A DNA stretch of 54,968 bases from an uncultured Eubacteriales bacterium (GTDB taxonomy: Bacteria; Bacillota; Clostridia; Oscillospirales; Oscillospiraceae). Both the position numbers and the translations under genes were made by a program. The DNA lies in contig UQXI01000017.1 of NCBI GenBank assembly GCA_900544975.1, forward strand, positions 1 to 54,968. The letters run 5' to 3'. Positions 1-7,446 of this stretch are shown one piece after another. Under the pieces are notes generated by a model that was given only the letters and a program-made list of their open reading frames with translations, did not search any database and was not told where the DNA came from. How positions within the stretch are numbered: position 1 is the first letter of the stretch; every line of letters starts with the position of its first letter.

Positions 1-754
1 CCACACAAATGATGCGGCCGCCCCGCTTCCTGGTTGCGTTCAGCAAATCTGCCGTCTCCTGGGAAAGCATACACAGCTCGCTGTGCATATGATGCTCCGT
101 TACCTCTTCTGATTTCACAGGACGGAAGGTACCGAGGCCCACATGAAGGGTGACAAAGGCCTCCTCCACGCCCTTCTTCCGGATTTTTTCCAAAAGTTCC
201 TGGGTAAAATGCAAGCCCGCAGTAGGAGCCGCTGCTGAACCCAGCGCCCGGGAATACACCGTCTGGTATCGCTCCTGGTCTTGCAGCTCTTCCTTGATAT
301 AGGGCGGCAGGGGCGTCTTTCCCAGTTTTTCCAGGATCTCCAGGAAAATTCCCTGGTAATGGAATTGCACCACCCGGTTCCCGTCCTCCTGGACCCCAGT
401 GACAGTGGCGGTGAGAACGCCGTCGCCAAAACGCACTTCCTGGCCCAACCTCATTTTCCGGCCTGGCTTCACCAGGCACTCCCAGGCTCCGTCTCCCAGA
501 TCCCGAAGAAGCAGCACCTCCACCGCCCCGCCCGTAGGCCGTTGCCCCAAGAGGCGGGCAGGCAGCACCCGAGAGTCATTCATCACCAGACAGTCTCCCG
601 GGTTTAAATAATCGATGATATCATAAAAATGCCGGTGTTCCAGCGCACCGGTCTCCCGGTCCAGCACCAGAAGCCGGGAACCATCCCGCCGCTCCAGGGG
701 CGTCTGGGCAATCAGCTCCTCTGGCAGGTCATACCAAAAGTCGTGTGTTCTCAT
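1..754 (-). CDS. queA: S-adenosylmethionine:tRNA ribosyltransferase-isomerase QueA (C-terminus missing)
   Basis: Cytosolic enzyme of queuosine synthesis; it moves the ribosyl part of SAM onto preQ1 in tRNA to give epoxyqueuosine. I translated the minus strand from the ATG at 754: the protein opens MRTHDFWYDLPEELIAQ, which is the usual QueA N-terminus, and carries the family hallmark APTAGLHFT near residue 175-185, followed by GLGTFRPV. About 251 of the usual roughly 340 residues are present; the rest lies beyond the left edge. A GGAGAAATTTT stretch precedes the start. It is divergent from dapA, with back-to-back promoters between them. Identification is secure; whether the missing end is intact cannot be seen. 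Confidence 0.95.
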   Translation of the reverse strand, partial: MRTHDFWYDLPEELIAQTPLERRDGSRLLVLDRETGALEHRHFYDIIDYLNPGDCLVMNDSRVLPARLLGQRPTGGAVEVLLLRDLGDGAWECLVKPGRKMRLGQEVRFGDGVLTATVTGVQEDGNRVVQFHYQGIFLEILEKLGKTPLPPYIKEELQDQERYQTVYSRALGSAAAPTAGLHFTQELLEKIRKKGVEEAFVTLHVGLGTFRPVKSEEVTEHHMHSELCMLSQETADLLNATRKRGGRIICV

Positions 755-798
755 AAAATTTCTCCATACCTTTCCAAAAAACGTACAATATGTCCCGT

Positions 799-827
799 AT
801 TATAGTATAAATTGCGCTGCTTTTCAA
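799..827 (-). promoter_or_regulatory. Sigma-A type promoter of queA
   Basis: On the minus strand TTGAAA (822-827) is separated by 17 nt from TATAAT (799-804), about 45 nt before the queA start. This is close to the vegetative consensus. Confidence 0.75.
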
Positions 828-856
828 CTGACAAAACCTTGCCTGCCGCATACCAT
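828..856 (+). promoter_or_regulatory. Probable promoter of dapA
   Basis: CTGACA (828-833), 17-nt spacer, TACCAT (851-856). Its -35 directly abuts the -35 of the divergent queA promoter. The match is moderate and the distance to the dapA start is short (about 20 nt), so it is a candidate only. Confidence 0.45.
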
Positions 857-876
857 AAACTGAAGGAGGGATTTTC

Positions 877-1782
877 ATGAAGCCATTGTTCCAAGGGGTT
901 TGCACCGCCTTAATTACGCCCTTCCGGTTGGATTTTGTCCATATGGAAGTCTACGACCAGCTGCTGGACCGGCAGCTGAAGGCCGGTGTGACCGCCCTGG
1001 TGGTTTGCGGCACCACAGGAGAATCTGCAACCATGACAGACACCGAAAAGCTGGACCTCATTGGCCATACGGTGGACTATGTCCAAGGCCGCTGCAAGGT
1101 GCTGGCCGGTACAGGCTCCAACTGCACCACCCACGCCATCACCCTCAGCAAAGAGGCGGAAAAGCTAGGGGCGGACGGCTTACTTCTGGTCAGCCCCTAT
1201 TATAACAAAGCCACGGAAGCCGGACTCATCGCCCATTACACTGCCATTGGGGACCAGGTTCACATTCCCTGTATCGTTTACAACGTCCCGTCTCGTACCG
1301 GTGTCAACATCCCTGTATCGGTTTACAAGGCGCTGGCTCAGCATCCCAATTTCTGTGGTGTGAAGGAGGCCAGCGGAGATGTGGTAAAAATTGCCCGCAT
1401 CCGCCAGGCCTGTGGTCCGGAGTTTTCTGTCTGGTCGGGCAACGACGATGAGGTCGTCCCCGTCATGGCGCTGGGCGGCCATGGTATCATATCTGTCGTA
1501 TCCAATCTCTACCCGGAGACCATGGTACGGTTGGCCTCACTGTGTATGGCTGGCCGCTATCGGGAGGCCGCCAATCTCCAGGCGGCTCTGATGCCTGCCA
1601 TCGATGCGCTATTCTGCGAAGTCAATCCCGTCCCCATCAAAGCCGCCCTGCGGCTGGCGGGCCTGGATGTAGGCCACTGCCGCCTGCCCCTCACAGATCC
1701 CACGCCGGAGCACATGGAGCTTCTGAAACAGGTGGTAGGCGCAACTGTACGGACAGAGCATCTCCAGGACGAGGCAAAGTAA
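877..1782 (+). CDS. dapA: 4-hydroxy-tetrahydrodipicolinate synthase DapA
   Basis: Condenses pyruvate with aspartate semialdehyde, the first committed step of lysine and diaminopimelate synthesis. The 301-residue length is normal for a TIM-barrel DapA. Visible active-site features are the GTTGES motif (residues 45-50), Tyr135 in YNVPSRTG and the Schiff-base Lys163 in GVKEASGD. The start is set by a GAAGGAGGG ribosome site 7 nt upstream of ATG 877. It stands alone, divergent from queA and convergent with the next gene (stop 31 bp away). The wider family includes N-acetylneuraminate lyase and similar aldolases, but the Thr-Thr motif and the Tyr/Lys context favour DapA. Confidence 0.93.
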   Translation: MKPLFQGVCTALITPFRLDFVHMEVYDQLLDRQLKAGVTALVVCGTTGESATMTDTEKLDLIGHTVDYVQGRCKVLAGTGSNCTTHAITLSKEAEKLGADGLLLVSPYYNKATEAGLIAHYTAIGDQVHIPCIVYNVPSRTGVNIPVSVYKALAQHPNFCGVKEASGDVVKIARIRQACGPEFSVWSGNDDEVVPVMALGGHGIISVVSNLYPETMVRLASLCMAGRYREAANLQAALMPAIDALFCEVNPVPIKAALRLAGLDVGHCRLPLTDPTPEHMELLKQVVGATVRTEHLQDEAK

Positions 1783-1812
1783 CGCGCTGCATATACACCC
1801 AAACGCATTCCT

Positions 1813-2505
1813 CTACATCTGGCCCATTGCCATTCCTGAGGCGGTTTGCACCCAAGCGGAGGCCCAGCGCAACAGCGCCCCAGAGGCGACCTGAAAAGCC
1901 TCCTCTGAAATCTCCAGCGTCTGCTTCAGCGTCATTCCGGTCTCCAAAATGCCCAGGTCCTCCGGCTCCAGAAGAGCGCGCAACGCCTGCTTGTCTCTGG
2001 CATATTGGCCGGTTTGCAGATAAGCAATGGCCTGGAGCGTGAAGGATGCAGATTTGTACAGTGCCCGCAAAATGTCCGGGCTCTTTTCATGAACCAAATT
2101 GTGGGCGCACATATGATATACATTGCATGCGCCCGTCCACACCGCCCGGCAGACATCTGCGCGGGAGATTTTCTCCAGCACCTCATCCAGCGTCCCCAGG
2201 AGGGGGCTGGTGTCGTGGCAAAACTGAAACAGGTCCGAGGGTTCCCAAGCCAGGAGCTCTCCTTTGCCCGATATAAACCCGCATACCCGCTCCCGCTCTG
2301 GCAGGCGGTCCAGCATGGCGCTGTAGGCCTGCAAATCCGACGCCGACACCGTATCCAGTATCAGTACCACATCCAGGTCGCTCTCTGGGGTGGCTTCTCC
2401 CCGGCCGTAGCTTCCCTGAAGACCCAAAAACCAGATTCGGTTTCCAAACTGGGCCTGTGCCGCCTCCATGTATTGTGCCAGCCATGTTTTTATGGAAATA
2501 TGCAT
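1813..2505 (-). CDS. Nucleotidyltransferase-domain protein
   Basis: A 230-residue protein with the polymerase-beta-like nucleotidyltransferase signature: Gly31-Ser32 in GSYGRGEATPESDLDVV, then Asp43 and Asp45 as the metal-binding DxD pair. The rest is helical and resembles the antibiotic-nucleotidyltransferase (MNT/KNT) fold with a C-terminal helical domain. The substrate is unknown; such proteins may adenylylate small molecules or act as toxin-antitoxin MNT partners, but no HEPN partner is adjacent. GGAGCG precedes the ATG. It lies downstream of lexA on the same strand, after a GC-rich hairpin. Confidence 0.7.
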   Translation of the reverse strand: MHISIKTWLAQYMEAAQAQFGNRIWFLGLQGSYGRGEATPESDLDVVLILDTVSASDLQAYSAMLDRLPERERVCGFISGKGELLAWEPSDLFQFCHDTSPLLGTLDEVLEKISRADVCRAVWTGACNVYHMCAHNLVHEKSPDILRALYKSASFTLQAIAYLQTGQYARDKQALRALLEPEDLGILETGMTLKQTLEISEEAFQVASGALLRWASAWVQTASGMAMGQM

Positions 2506-2536
2506 CTCTTATCACGCTCCTGTCTGCATGTCAAAG

Positions 2537-2571
2537 CGCCGGAAAGCGCCCTCGCTTCCCGGCGTTTTTTT
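2537..2571. terminator. GC-rich hairpin between lexA and the nucleotidyltransferase gene
   Basis: A 12-bp stem (2537-2548 with 2553-2564, one mismatch, CCCT loop) is followed on the plus strand by seven T. The T-run sits on the wrong side for lexA, which comes from the right; on the minus strand only CTTTG follows. It may stop antisense transcription or work in both directions. Confidence 0.5.
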
Positions 2572-2595
2572 GTATCTTATTGGGGATCCCCTGGG

Positions 2596-3171
2596 TCAAT
2601 AGTTTCGTACCACAGCCTTGACCAAGCCCACAAGCTTGGCTGAGGAAGCGTCAATGGGCATATAGTTGGGATTTTCCGGCTGAAGCCAGACCCGGCCCCG
2701 CTGGCGGCGGAACCGTTTGACGGTTGCTTCATCCTCCAGCAGCGCTACCACAATCTGCCCATCGTCGGCAGACTGCTGCGGGCGGACCACCACCAGATCC
2801 CCATCCAGAATGGCCGCACCGATCATACTGTCGCCCCGCACCCGGAGCGCAAAGCAATTGGGATCTCCATCCCACGGCATCGTCCCTTCCTGATTTTCCA
2901 CTGCCAAAATGGGAATGCCTGCCGTTACCACGCCGATGATGGGAATCTGCCCGGTTTTGGCATTGGGAACGGACAACGCCCGCTTCTTCCCCGCCTCATA
3001 TGTCACAAGCCCTTTGGTCTGCAGATGATTCAAATGGTAGCTCACCGACGCGGTGGAACGAAGACCCACTGCCGCGCCGATTTCTCGCACAGAAGGTGGA
3101 TATCCATTTTCCGCCACGAACTGGTCGATGTATTGGAGGATCTCCTCCTGCTTGTTGCTGGTCCTTGGCAT
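2596..3171 (-). CDS. lexA: SOS repressor LexA
   Basis: Represses DNA-damage genes and cleaves itself when RecA is activated. The N-terminal winged helix-turn-helix spans roughly residues 1-65 (REIGAAVGLRSTASVSYHL). The self-cleavage site is Ala84-Gly85 in VVTAGIPIL, and the catalytic dyad is Ser115 (GDSM) and Lys152 (ATVKRF). The length of 191 residues is typical. I chose ATG 3171 rather than upstream codons because GGAGG lies 8 nt before it and because MPRTSNKQEEIL is the natural start of the domain. Two LexA-box-like sites overlap its promoter, so autoregulation is likely. Confidence 0.95.
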   Translation of the reverse strand: MPRTSNKQEEILQYIDQFVAENGYPPSVREIGAAVGLRSTASVSYHLNHLQTKGLVTYEAGKKRALSVPNAKTGQIPIIGVVTAGIPILAVENQEGTMPWDGDPNCFALRVRGDSMIGAAILDGDLVVVRPQQSADDGQIVVALLEDEATVKRFRRQRGRVWLQPENPNYMPIDASSAKLVGLVKAVVRNY

Positions 3172-3193
3172 AATGCCGCCTCCTTTTTCTTTT

Positions 3194-3232
3194 AGTATAA
3201 CACACGTTCGGCAAAAATGCAAACATACGTTT
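3194..3232 (-). promoter_or_regulatory. lexA promoter with two LexA boxes
   Basis: On the minus strand TTTGCA (3218-3223), 18 nt, TATACT (3194-3199). The spacer and -10 region contain CGAACGTGTGTTAT (3197-3210), matching 12 of 14 positions of the gram-positive box CGAACRNRYGTTYC. A second, weaker palindrome AAACGTATGTTT (3221-3232) overlaps the -35 and the stop codon of the upstream gene. Confidence 0.7.
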
Positions 3233-4103
3233 ATTGCTTTTTGAAATTTGGGATGTATTTCTCCGAGGCAGCCTCTGCCTCCTGGGTAAAGCCCTCCAGA
3301 TTGTTCAGATACATCCAGCTGAGCACGGCCTCATACTCCTCTTGGGTAACTTGCCGGTCCAGGGGCGGCATCCCGACCACCCGGGGCATCGGGGTATATT
3401 GACGCATGAGGGACACCAGCACGGTCCCTCTGGGGAAGGTCTCCCCAATCCAGTCCAGTACCCGGAGGGAATTCTCTACCTGGCCTGGAAGAATCAGATG
3501 CCGGATCATCACGCCCCGGCGGAGCCGCTCCCCCTCCATTTGGTATGGCCCGGTTTGCCGGACCATCTCCCGGATGGCGGCAGCCGCCACTGGCACATAG
3601 TCTGCCGCACCGGACAGCCTGGCTGCCAATGCCCCATCGGCATATTTCAAATCCGGCAAATAGATGTCCACCAGTCCCTCCAAATGCCGGAGCGTCTCCA
3701 CAGACTCATAGCCGCCGCAGTTGTACACCACCGGCGCCGGAAGCTTCGGCGCCAGAGCCGGGAGAATGTCCGGCAAAAAATGGGTGGGGGTCACCAGATC
3801 AATGTTTTCCGCTCCCTGGGCAATGAGCTCCTCCATGGTCCGGCGGAGGGCGGGCGCCGACATCTCCCGGCCAAAGCCCCCGGCGCTGATCTCCTCGTTC
3901 TGGCAGTACAGGCATCCCAAGGTACAGCCGGAAAAGAAAATGGCCCCGCTGCCGCCCGGCCCTGCCAGGGCCGGCTCCTCCCACTCATGGCGCATCACTT
4001 TGGCCACCTGCAGCCGTCCCGGCATCCGGCAAACGCCCAGCTGTCCTGCCGCCCGGTTTACCCCGCAGGCCCGGGGACATAGCGTACAGGCCGTATAGTC
4101 CAT
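3231..4103 (-). CDS. PflA-like radical SAM protein (COG1313 type)
   Basis: Radical SAM enzyme with the cluster motif Cys60-x3-Cys64-x2-Cys67 in SGCTLGCLYCQN, the pattern of the putative pyruvate-formate-lyase-activating (PflX) family. Four more cysteines (6, 9, 13, 25) near the N-terminus could hold another metal site, as is usual in this family. The substrate is unknown. ATG 4103 is preferred because GGGGAG lies just before it; an in-frame ATG at 4115 directly abuts AAAGGG. It is upstream of lexA on the same strand, and its stop codon overlaps the lexA promoter. Confidence 0.8.
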   Translation of the reverse strand: MDYTACTLCPRACGVNRAAGQLGVCRMPGRLQVAKVMRHEWEEPALAGPGGSGAIFFSGCTLGCLYCQNEEISAGGFGREMSAPALRRTMEELIAQGAENIDLVTPTHFLPDILPALAPKLPAPVVYNCGGYESVETLRHLEGLVDIYLPDLKYADGALAARLSGAADYVPVAAAAIREMVRQTGPYQMEGERLRRGVMIRHLILPGQVENSLRVLDWIGETFPRGTVLVSLMRQYTPMPRVVGMPPLDRQVTQEEYEAVLSWMYLNNLEGFTQEAEAASEKYIPNFKKQ

Positions 4104-4165
4104 CGCTCCCCACATCCCTTTCTCTGGTGCTTTCCATCGACCACAATCATTTCTGTTTTATGTCT

Positions 4166-4194
4166 ATTATACGGGACTGGTGCAAAAAGGGCAA
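4166..4194 (-). promoter_or_regulatory. Promoter of the radical SAM gene
   Basis: Minus strand TTGCCC (4189-4194), 17 nt, TATAAT (4166-4171), about 60 nt before the start codon. Confidence 0.6.
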
Positions 4195-4259
4195 GTTTTT
4201 TCTTCACAAAGCCCAAGGAAACACAAAATGTTGCCGTTTGCATGCGCGCGCCTGGCGCC

Positions 4260-4288
4260 TTGTCAAGCCGGTTCCTTTTTGCTATACT
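4260..4288 (+). promoter_or_regulatory. Promoter of rlmH
   Basis: TTGTCA (4260-4265), 17-nt spacer, TATACT (4283-4288), about 45 nt before the rlmH start. Confidence 0.75.
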
Positions 4289-4332
4289 GACACAAAAGAA
4301 TCGTTCTATCAATCGCTTCCAGGAGGTTTTGT

Positions 4333-4815
4333 ATGTTTCAAATCACCTTGCTTGCCATGGGCAAGCTGAAAGAAAAATTCTATCTCTCCGCCGCAGCGGA
4401 GTATGAAAAACGGCTGTCTGGAACCTGTCGCTTCCAGCTGCTGGAGCTGCCGGAATGCCGCCTGCCGGAGACGCCCCAACCTGCAGAGATTGCTGTGGGG
4501 CTTGCCCGGGAGGCTGAGCTCATTCGGCAGAAACTGCCAAAGGGCGCCTGGTTTTGCGTCTTCACACCAGAGGGACGGGAGCTGAGCTCCGAAGCCTTTG
4601 CCAGTCAAATGGCCCGTGTGAAGCTCTCAGGCCATTCCTCAGCCTGCTTCCTGATTGGTTCGTCATACGGTATCGACCCGTCTATCAAGGCTCAGGCAGA
4701 CCTGCTTCTATCCATGGGTCAGATGACCTTTCCCCACCACCTGGCCCGTGTGATGGTTCTGGAGCAGCTCTACCGGGCAGAGGCCATTCAGTCGGGCAGC
4801 AAATATCACAAATAG
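4333..4815 (+). CDS. rlmH: 23S rRNA (pseudouridine1915-N3)-methyltransferase RlmH
   Basis: SPOUT-fold methyltransferase acting on pseudouridine 1915 in helix 69 of 23S rRNA in the assembled ribosome. The 160-residue length and the C-terminal knot are typical: FLIGSSYGID, MTFPHHLARVMVLEQLYRA and the terminal GSKYHK, the last matching the conserved xYHK tail. CAGGAGG stands 6 nt before ATG 4333. It is a single-gene unit with its own good promoter; a short imperfect hairpin (4818-4844) without a T-run follows. Confidence 0.95.
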   Translation: MFQITLLAMGKLKEKFYLSAAAEYEKRLSGTCRFQLLELPECRLPETPQPAEIAVGLAREAELIRQKLPKGAWFCVFTPEGRELSSEAFASQMARVKLSGHSSACFLIGSSYGIDPSIKAQADLLLSMGQMTFPHHLARVMVLEQLYRAEAIQSGSKYHK

Positions 4816-4887
4816 CGGGAAGCAGCGGCATGTCTGTTGCTTCCTTGGTATCTCCTCAAAAAATTTACTTAAATCCGCAAGCATACC

Positions 4888-4916
4888 TTGACAGGCGATG
4901 TACATTGGTGTACAAT
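4888..4916 (+). promoter_or_regulatory. padR operon promoter with internal operator
   Basis: TTGACA (4888-4893), 17-nt spacer, TACAAT (4911-4916). Two copies of TGTACA (4899-4904 and 4909-4914), 10 bp apart, lie in the spacer and run into the -10. The arrangement forms a dyad about one helical turn wide and is a good candidate for PadR autoregulation. Confidence 0.75.
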
Positions 4917-4942
4917 GGCTTCAAAAGACAGGAGGTGATTTC

Positions 4943-5281
4943 ATGTCCATTGCCGGAGATCTGATCCGCGGGCACACAGATGCGATCATTCTGGCCCGGC
5001 TGATGCTGCGGGACAGCTACGGCTACGAAATCAATAAGACAGTCACCCACTTGTCCGGCGGCAAGCTAGAGCTGAAGGAAGCCACCCTATACACAGCCTT
5101 CCGGCGGCTGGAGGAAGCTGGTCTCGTGGCATCCTACTGGGGCGGAGAGGCCAGCGGCGCCCGGCGGCGGTATTACACCATTACCCCACAGGGGCGGGAA
5201 ACCTGCAGCCGTCTGCTGGCGGAGTGGGGCGAGACCAAAGAAATTATGGATAAACTACTGGAGGTGGAGAAATCCCTATGA
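4943..5281 (+). CDS. PadR-family transcriptional regulator
   Basis: A 112-residue DNA-binding protein. The winged-helix domain covers about residues 10-95, with the family pattern LILARLMLRDSYGYEI, LKEATLYTAFRRLEEAGLV and RRRYYTITPQG. A short C-terminal helix should form the dimer. ATG 4943 is set by AGGAGGTGAT. It is the first gene of a three-gene operon and overlaps the next by 4 nt (ATGA), which points to translational coupling. The signal it senses is unknown. PadR regulators paired with a prefix-domain protein and a DUF4097 protein form a common Firmicutes cassette. Confidence 0.92.
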   Translation: MSIAGDLIRGHTDAIILARLMLRDSYGYEINKTVTHLSGGKLELKEATLYTAFRRLEEAGLVASYWGGEASGARRRYYTITPQGRETCSRLLAEWGETKEIMDKLLEVEKSL

Positions 5282-5916
5282 GAGACAAACTGAAAACCTA
5301 CATCGACTATCTCTTTGCCGGCGCTCCCCAGACGGCGGCTACCGCGGAGACAAAGGCAGAAATTCTGCAAAACACCCTGGACAAATACGATGACCTCATC
5401 GCCGAGGGAAAGACCCCGGAAGCAGCCTACTCCCTGGCGGTCTCTGGCATCGGTGACCTGGGTGACTTTCTCACCCGGGGCGTCCGGACGGAGGCGCCCT
5501 CCCGTACCGCCACGACCCACAGTGCATACCCCAGCTGGCTCTCCAGCCTGTTGCTGTCTGTGTCCATTATGCTATACATCTGCTGCGTAATTCCGGTCAT
5601 TGTGGCGGAGGATCATGGGGTAGTGGGAATGTTCGCCATGATTGCTATTGCAACCGGTCTGATCGTTTTTCGGGCTACATTTCTACGTTCCGGCTCCCAA
5701 AAGCAGGGTAACAGGCAGATCCGGCAGGAAGAACTGTCCGACGATCCCAGCGTGAAGCTCCGCAAGAGCATCAACGGCCTGATCACCACGCTCACACTGG
5801 TCCTTTACTTTGTGATCAGCTTTGCCACCATGGCCTGGTACATCACCTGGGTGATATTCCCCCTGTCCGCTGCCATCCAAAATGTGATCAAGGCCTGCTT
5901 TGAGCTGAAAGATTGA
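5278..5916 (+). CDS. Membrane protein with permease-prefix / DUF1700-like N-terminus
   Basis: A 212-residue protein. The first 65 residues are a helical soluble domain (YIDYLFAGAP, LDKYDDLIAEGKTPEAAYSLAVSGIGDLGDFL) like the permease prefix / DUF1700 module often encoded after padR. Then come hydrophobic segments near residues 85-105, 110-125 and 165-200, so it probably has three to four membrane helices. It is translationally coupled to padR. It may act as a membrane sensor or co-regulator; that role is inferred from the cassette, not shown by the sequence. Confidence 0.7.
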   Translation: MRDKLKTYIDYLFAGAPQTAATAETKAEILQNTLDKYDDLIAEGKTPEAAYSLAVSGIGDLGDFLTRGVRTEAPSRTATTHSAYPSWLSSLLLSVSIMLYICCVIPVIVAEDHGVVGMFAMIAIATGLIVFRATFLRSGSQKQGNRQIRQEELSDDPSVKLRKSINGLITTLTLVLYFVISFATMAWYITWVIFPLSAAIQNVIKACFELKD

Positions 5917-5926
5917 GAGGAACATC

Positions 5927-6826
5927 ATGAAACACAATCACACCAGCGTCATTGTACGCATCATTCTATGGACTCTGACGGCCCTGATCCTCCTGGGGGT
6001 CCTGCTGTGCGGTATGGGGGTTCTACCTGGCCTGTCCATCCGCGGATTCTCCTTTGGCGGCTGGAATTTCCATTATTCCGACAGTGCAAAATACGAAGTG
6101 GGCAACGGATCGGTCCCGGCTTCCAACCTTCATTCTGTGGAAATCAACTGGGTCGATGGCTCTGTCAATGTGACCGTCACCGACGGCGACTCGGTCGTTT
6201 TCCGGGAGAGCAGCGGATTGGAAGAGAGCGAGCAGCTTCGCTATCGGGTGGCTGGCGACCGGCTGATTATCCAGTATTGCAAGCCTCAATGGAGCTTTGG
6301 CATTTTTGACTCCCCCAAGAAGGATCTGACCGTAGAAATTCCCCGCTCCCTGGCCGAGCAGTTGCTGGAGCTGCAGATTGATACGGTAAGCGCCCCAGTC
6401 ACCGCCCGGGATCTCACAGCGCAATCCTGCGAGGTAGACGGCGTATCCGGCAACATCACGTTCATAAACTGCTCCTTTGCAGAGTTGGACGTGGATACGG
6501 TCTCCGGCAGCCTCCAATTGTCTGGGGAGGCTCACCGGGTCAATTTCGATGGCGTATCCGGTGGCATGACCTTGGATCTTCTGGTAGCGCCTCAGAAAAT
6601 TTCCACGGATACCATCTCCGGTAGCATTCGTTTAAATCTGCCCCAGGACGCAGCCTTTTCTGTAGAGCTGGATTCTGTCTCTGGCAAGCTGGATAACGAA
6701 TTTCCCTCCACCCAGCGGGGAGATCTCTACTACTGTGGTCAGGGCGGCGGCGCCTATCAATTCGATACCGTCTCTGGCGATGTGATCATCCGCGCCACAG
6801 TCACTGCCCCGGCGCCTCGCAGTTAA
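5927..6826 (+). CDS. DUF4097 beta-strand-repeat protein, membrane anchored
   Basis: A 299-residue protein with one N-terminal membrane helix (about residues 8-32), then a repetitive beta-solenoid-like region. The repeat core xDxVSG recurs many times (DTVSAPV, DGVSGN, DTVSGS, DGVSGG, DTISGS, DSVSGK, DTVSGD) from about residue 145 to the end. This is the DUF4097 / adhesin-like pattern. The bulk is expected outside the membrane. It is the last gene of the padR operon, 10 nt after the previous stop, and is followed by a strong terminator. Its function is unknown; envelope-stress roles are suggested for relatives. Confidence 0.85.
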   Translation: MKHNHTSVIVRIILWTLTALILLGVLLCGMGVLPGLSIRGFSFGGWNFHYSDSAKYEVGNGSVPASNLHSVEINWVDGSVNVTVTDGDSVVFRESSGLEESEQLRYRVAGDRLIIQYCKPQWSFGIFDSPKKDLTVEIPRSLAEQLLELQIDTVSAPVTARDLTAQSCEVDGVSGNITFINCSFAELDVDTVSGSLQLSGEAHRVNFDGVSGGMTLDLLVAPQKISTDTISGSIRLNLPQDAAFSVELDSVSGKLDNEFPSTQRGDLYYCGQGGGAYQFDTVSGDVIIRATVTAPAPRS

Positions 6827-6862
6827 ACCCATCACCCGGGACGTGGTTTTGGGATTCGGCGT

Positions 6863-6946
6863 AAAAAACGGTCAAGACCGGCACTTGCCGGGGTCACTGC
6901 AATGTCTTGTAGTGGTCCCGGCGAGTCCTGTCTTGACCGCCTTTTT
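6863..6946. terminator. Long bidirectional terminator
   Basis: An imperfect inverted repeat of about 33 bp (left arm 6869-6902, right arm 6907-6939, TGTC loop) is flanked by six A on the left and five T on the right. It can therefore end both the padR operon and the minus-strand DUF1540 gene. It is unusually long for an intrinsic terminator. Confidence 0.8.
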
Positions 6947-6960
6947 GAGCAGACCTTCTG

Positions 6961-7125
6961 TTATTTCTTCCGGAAGGACATGCAGTCAGTGCACTGGTCT
7001 ACTGTGGGATGGCACTCGTGGGTACCCACCAGGATCTTGTCCAGGGAGCAGTAGTTGGCCTCATCGCAGTGGTTGGCGCAGGACACCACAGTGCACTCGA
7101 TGGATTTGTTGGCATGGCAGTTCAT
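6961..7125 (-). CDS. Small Cys-rich DUF1540-domain protein
   Basis: I translated a 54-residue protein from the minus strand. It has eight cysteines (3, 11, 16, 20, 26, 38, 45, 48). The order I-x-C-x4-C ... N-x-C-x-A-x-x-C-S and a later Cys pair match the DUF1540 pattern of small metal-binding Clostridia proteins. GGAGG lies 9 nt before ATG 7125. It is convergent with the padR operon. The cysteine spacing suggests a zinc or iron site; the function is unknown. Its upstream region holds unusual palindromes, described separately. Confidence 0.8.
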   Translation of the reverse strand: MNCHANKSIECTVVSCANHCDEANYCSLDKILVGTHECHPTVDQCTDCMSFRKK

Positions 7126-7446
7126 AGGGCTGGCCTCCTTTCCTTTGGTTCGGGAGTAGTATGTCCAGGAGCGGCCAGTTCATTCCAAAAATCAAACCAG
7201 GCCGCCATTTCCCAATTCTTTGAGACGTGGGCCTTCCGCATAGAAAATTTCCCGGGACACATTGCCTTTTCCCGGGAAATATGATATTCTCCATCATATC
7301 AGTCCCAGTCGGGAGGCTGCAAGCAGCCTCCCGTATTTGAAGCGGATGGTCTGCGTCTTTGGAAGCGGCATCCGCACATTCACTAGTATGCCCGGAGTTT
7401 TCTGCCGGTGCATGGAAATTTTTGTATTTTTTCAGGAGGCTTTGTC
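7126..7446. other. Intergenic region with palindromic repeats between DUF1540 gene and rpe
   Basis: No gene is seen here. The decamer TTTCCCGGGA occurs at 7248-7257 and 7268-7277, exactly 20 bp apart; the second copy belongs to the perfect palindrome TTTCCCGGGAAA (7268-7279). A further dyad, ATATGAT / ATCATAT (7279-7285, 7293-7299), adjoins it. A perfect 11-bp stem (7310-7320 with 7323-7333, almost no loop) follows, without a T-run. Which gene these serve is unclear; they lie nearer to rpe on one side but in the upstream region of both genes. Confidence 0.5.
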
